Both the position numbers and the translations under genes were made by a program. Shown in pieces: positions 60,763 to 64,000 of a stretch of 64,000 nucleotides of DNA. Position 1 is the first letter of the stretch. Each line of letters starts with the position of its first letter. Source of the stretch: Lepas anatifera (taxonomy: Eukaryota; Arthropoda; Thecostraca; Lepadidae); contig JAOTON010000210.1 of NCBI GenBank assembly GCA_034440635.1, forward strand, positions 124,001 to 188,000. The letters are read 5' to 3'. The notes beneath the pieces were generated by a model. The model did not search any database, was not told where the DNA came from, and was given only the letters and a program-made list of their open reading frames with translations.

Positions 60763-61630
60763 ACAGATCCGTGGGAGCGTTTTGTTTGTGACCTGAACAC
60801 TTTGATCGTAGACTTTATTTTACCATTTGTCGATTGGCCTTAAGATGTGATATGTGCGCCATGACTATGCTAACATACCGTAGAATACAGACGCTACGTG
60901 GTTCTGCGTCGGCTTTTTGTGGCGGAGCGTCACAGAGCTCAGTTTTGAGCCATATTCATTGTTCTGCGCGCACAACGACATTCTGAAAAAAACTTGATTA
61001 GTCAATAAATGACATAGTCATTCAATGTGACCTGACTAGCATTTTGGATCCTGCACATGGAAGCAACTGTGGCATGAGTGGAACGGTTTCCGATGTTCTT
61101 GAATGTATGTACCTACTTATAACATTGCATGTCACATGATGTCACTTGAGGTCACTGACATTAGCTAACATTTAAAGTTCAAGTTTCAATGAACCAGCTG
61201 AGGGCCATGCATGTTCCTGGATTTTTGAAAATGTCACTTAAAGTCAGTGACCGTTTTACCTCTCCTAGAAATGCCTGCTAACTTTCGGTGACCTTTGGGT
61301 AACAAGCTTTGAAAGGTGGAGCAGCCTAGTGGACAGCTATCGGCAACGTAAATGATTTGATGAAATAAGCCTGCTAGATCGGAGTTCGTTTGGCCTTGAT
61401 GGAGTCGGCGATGAAAAATCACCTCATTAAACAACTGTTTGCTGACCGCATCCGGCCCAAGAGCATGCCATGTTATCAGTGCACATTGACTCATTGGCAT
61501 ACGACTGCCAGGGCTGCTTGGGTCATCTTAAGTCATTGGCCTATGCCACATTAGGGTCGTTAAAAAAACATACTTTTACTTTTCAAAATCTAACCCACTT
61601 TTTCCCATTATATATTCAATTCGGATTTCA

Positions 61631-61927
61631 ATGAGTGACATTCCAAGCATCTACGACAACGGGAAAGATCACCTCAAAACGGTTAAAGATTTCATGTTTC
61701 AGGCGCAATTGGCCACCCGGCGTTGCAGTCTCCCGCTGTTAAATTGGGATGAAAGGGGTGCACAACCTACTAGTAAAGAAAGCGTGGCATGTGCCTGCGT
61801 ATAAGAGCGGTAGATGGGATTTAAAATGAGTCACATTCCAAGCATCTACGACAACGGGAAAGATCGCCTCAAAACGGTTAAAGATTTCATGTTTCAGGCG
61901 CAATTGGCCGCCCGGCGTTGCAGTCTC
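61631..61927 (+). repeat. 102-bp direct duplication within the left foldback arm
   Basis: 61631-61732 and 61826-61927 are nearly identical (ATGAGTGACATTCCAAGCAT style start, GGCGTTGCAGTCTC end), about 93 bp apart. The right arm of copy 1 has this block only once (about 21828-21935), so the second is a later duplication. Confidence 0.88.
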
Positions 61928-62779
61928 CACCAGGCATTTACTGAAACTGGATCGAAATCTTCCACCAGGCATTTACTTGTAAGATGTATTTGCAGCGCAA
62001 CACAAATACATGTTATCCCACAAAAGACCTGAAATTAAATGGTTCAGCACCCTAGTACTCTAAATCCCGACAGAACAGGAATACCTTCCGGAGGCGAACT
62101 TTTCTCTGGTAACATCCGTTGGAGAACGTCGTTGGGACATGTGGTTCTCCCTATTCTCTTGCGAACTATTTAAGAGCTCTGATACCGCTAGAAGAAGACC
62201 CTGCCGCATATTTTTACCCTTTGTATGGCTCACGAAATCTTCCACCAGCTTCACACCACGTTCTGTGGGATCGTTCACCACATTAAGTTCTGGAATACCT
62301 TGAAACAGGAGAAATTATACCAGTTACCAGCTTCTTAACGGAGCCATTTCTGGTCAGAATATTTCAGATTTAGGTAATCGAATACCAGCCAGCTGTCAGG
62401 AGTGACAAGCTGGCCGAGGCTTAGTACCGAGCATTCACCGAGCTCTTCATAGCCTCTATCGGAAACTTAAGCCTGCCCTAGTCAAATGTGAATTGTTTGC
62501 TTTTTTGGCCAATTGTTGTGCGACTGGCTCCTTATCTCCAAGATAGTGGTTCTCACCAGCGGGACAGAATATAACTTTCTGTGCACAGATACCACAACTG
62601 ATGGCAAATTGACTTCAGCACATGCAGGGCAATTTCCATATTAACTTAATGAAAGCACTGCATTGCACTTTATGGATAGCTTTGAGGCTCATCGCAGGCT
62701 CTAAAGCTGACTATCCGTGACCGAGGAACCCAAATACATGGTTTAGAACCACTTACAAGGAAAGTCGCTGACTCTTTCG

Positions 62780-62985
62780 GAGTCTGAGTGGCTCAGTCGG
62801 TTAGCGCTTGCGCTCGGCTCGGCCAATGCCATTCTGTATATGCTGGGTGTCGTGGGCTCGAGCCCACCCAGAGGCAGAATCTGGTGCCCTGCTCTAGCCC
62901 AAGCTAATTATTTCCCTCTCGCCTCTGATGCCATATGACCTGAGCAGTTGATGCGTTGTTAAACTCCAAAAATTATGATATTCAG
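62780..62985 (+). mobile_element. tRNA-derived SINE inside foldback copy 2
   Basis: Same head (GCTCAGTCGGTTAGCGC) and body as the SINE at 20573, at the equivalent place in the element. The B-box has one change (GGCTCGAGCCC), so this copy is less likely to be transcribed. The tail reads GATGCGTTGTTAAACTCC. Confidence 0.68.
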
Positions 62986-64000
62986 TTTTTAAGTATCTTC
63001 TGGAATGATGAACGGAATCTGACTCAGTAGTAGCACGCACTTCATGCCAATGTCCTATATCCCATGAATATGGCTCGCTGGTGGGCTCTAGGTCTTTTAA
63101 ACAGACATTTGTTGAAGGCAACCTCTCCTGACAGCCATACATAAACCAGCTTGCGCAATTCGTGATTATCTTCTCAAGGAAAACAGAGCTGGCATGTCTT
63201 CCAGAAACAAAGCACTAGTCGGGCCTGATGATCCCGGAACGGTCCCTGATACGTCTTCAAATAAAAATACTCCAGTATTGTATAGAGGTGCTGAGGTCAA
63301 TGTGCAAACGCAACTGTTATTTGTGACCAGAAAGCTGTAATCTGCCTCGCAAATAAGAATCACAATGCTGGAAGTAAAAAGGCAGTGACACAGTACCTGG
63401 CCTAAACAGCAAAACCATCCACCTTTCAGTTGGGTAGGCTAAAGTTTCCGACAGAGGCTCTGAGGCGCTCGGCTCGGTACCAAGCCTCCGCCAATTTTTC
63501 ATTCCTGAAAGCTGGCTGGTATTCGAGCGCCTGAATCTGAAAGATTCTGACATGAAATGGCTCCGTTGAGAAGCTGGTGACTGGTATAGCTTCCCCTGTT
63601 TCAAGGTATTCCAGAACTTACTGTCGTGAACTGTCCCACAGAACCGTGGTGTGGTGTGAAGCTGGTGGAAGGTTTCGTGAGGCATCCAAAGGGTAACAAT
63701 ATGCAGCAGGGTCTTCTTCTAGCAGTATCAGAGCTCTTAAATAGTTCTCAGGAGAATAGGGAGAAGCACCTGCCCCAACGACGTTCTCCAACAAATGTTG
63801 TCAGAGAAAGTTCGCCTCCGGAAGGCATTCCTGTTCTGTCGGGATTTAGAGTACTAGGGTGCTGAACCATTTAATTTCAGGTCTTTTAGGCACAACGCAT
63901 TTGTATTGCGCTGCAAATACATCTGACAAGTAAATGCCTGCATGTTAAATCCAGAGGTGCTAAAACCCGCTAACTTGCCTACCCCAGTATGCGATACTTT

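Larger units (their letters stand above)
61545..63950. mobile_element. Foldback (long inverted-arm) element, copy 2
   Basis: Left arm about 61545-62630, right arm about 63240-63950. Arms mirror each other closely over several hundred bases, for example ACATTAAGTTCTGGAATACC at about 62278 against GGTATTCCAGAACTTACTGT at about 63605. The outer left part also matches the outer right arm of copy 1 (both with a TAGGGTC-type edge at 61550 and 22015). The spacer has the same SINE as copy 1. Arm-encoded coding remnants (62060-62281 minus, 63626-63865 plus) both show GVKLVE-[DG]-FV and LLLAVSELLNSSQENRE. The right outer edge is missing or beyond recognition. Confidence 0.82.

Noticed and set aside
60540..60800. 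Ser/Pro/Leu-rich frame on the minus strand
   Set aside because: Translation of a GA microsatellite.

Overview
This is nuclear DNA from an invertebrate animal, most likely an arthropod. It has no operons, coding sequence is very sparse, introns are long with GT..AG boundaries, and most of the recognisable content is transposable elements. The one convincing host gene is about 65% GC in its large exon, against a much more AT-rich background. A crustacean or similar arthropod fits this, but the species cannot be fixed from the sequence.

Gene content: a single class A (rhodopsin-like) G-protein-coupled receptor lies on the minus strand. Its first visible coding exon (about 41302-41447, start codon and TM1) joins in phase to a large terminal exon (30629-31820, TM2 to C-terminus) across a 9.5 kb intron. 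The joined protein is 445 residues. It has the expected spacing of seven-helix landmarks, but the usual activation motifs are altered: N at 2.50, DKF for DRY, Y at 6.48 and APFLY for NPxxY. No other complete protein-coding gene is supported. A tiny exon-like segment near 47289 could end a C-x4-C peptide precursor, but this is speculative.

Mobile-element layout: (a) 0-15 kb holds an old TTAA-type element end, a hAT-like MITE at 1805-2089 and otherwise unrecognised sequence. (b) 15.3-17.3 kb holds a 22-bp tandem repeat and a degenerate minisatellite that switches orientation. (c) 19.3-22.0 kb holds a truncated LINE reverse transcriptase abutting an inverted-arm (foldback) element that carries a tRNA-like SINE; a second copy fills 61.5-63.95 kb. 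(d) 22.28-26.99 kb is one 4.7-kb hAT-like element with an exact 8-bp target duplication. It is filled with minisatellite and roughly 0.5-kb higher-order repeats, and interrupted by a 1-kb TTAA element. (e) 35.2-37.0 kb, in the receptor intron, holds one TTAA element apparently nested in another. (f) 48.6-50.1 kb holds a second near-identical 1-kb TTAA element and a hAT-like MITE with a tRNA-Arg-type SINE in it. (g) 53.3-54.7 kb holds broken TTAA elements, AT microsatellites and a 51-bp tandem repeat ending in a cruciform-capable AT palindrome. (h) 55.6-56.5 kb holds a decayed second LINE reverse transcriptase. (i) 56.87 kb begins a third TTAA element type.

The most notable structure is the set of TTAA-flanked elements. 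Families with different end sequences share the same asymmetric end design (two copies of the end motif plus a GC palindrome at one end, one copy at the other) and bodies dense in AGGTCA/TGACCT hexamers. Coordinates of repeats without target duplications are approximate; identities were judged by eye.
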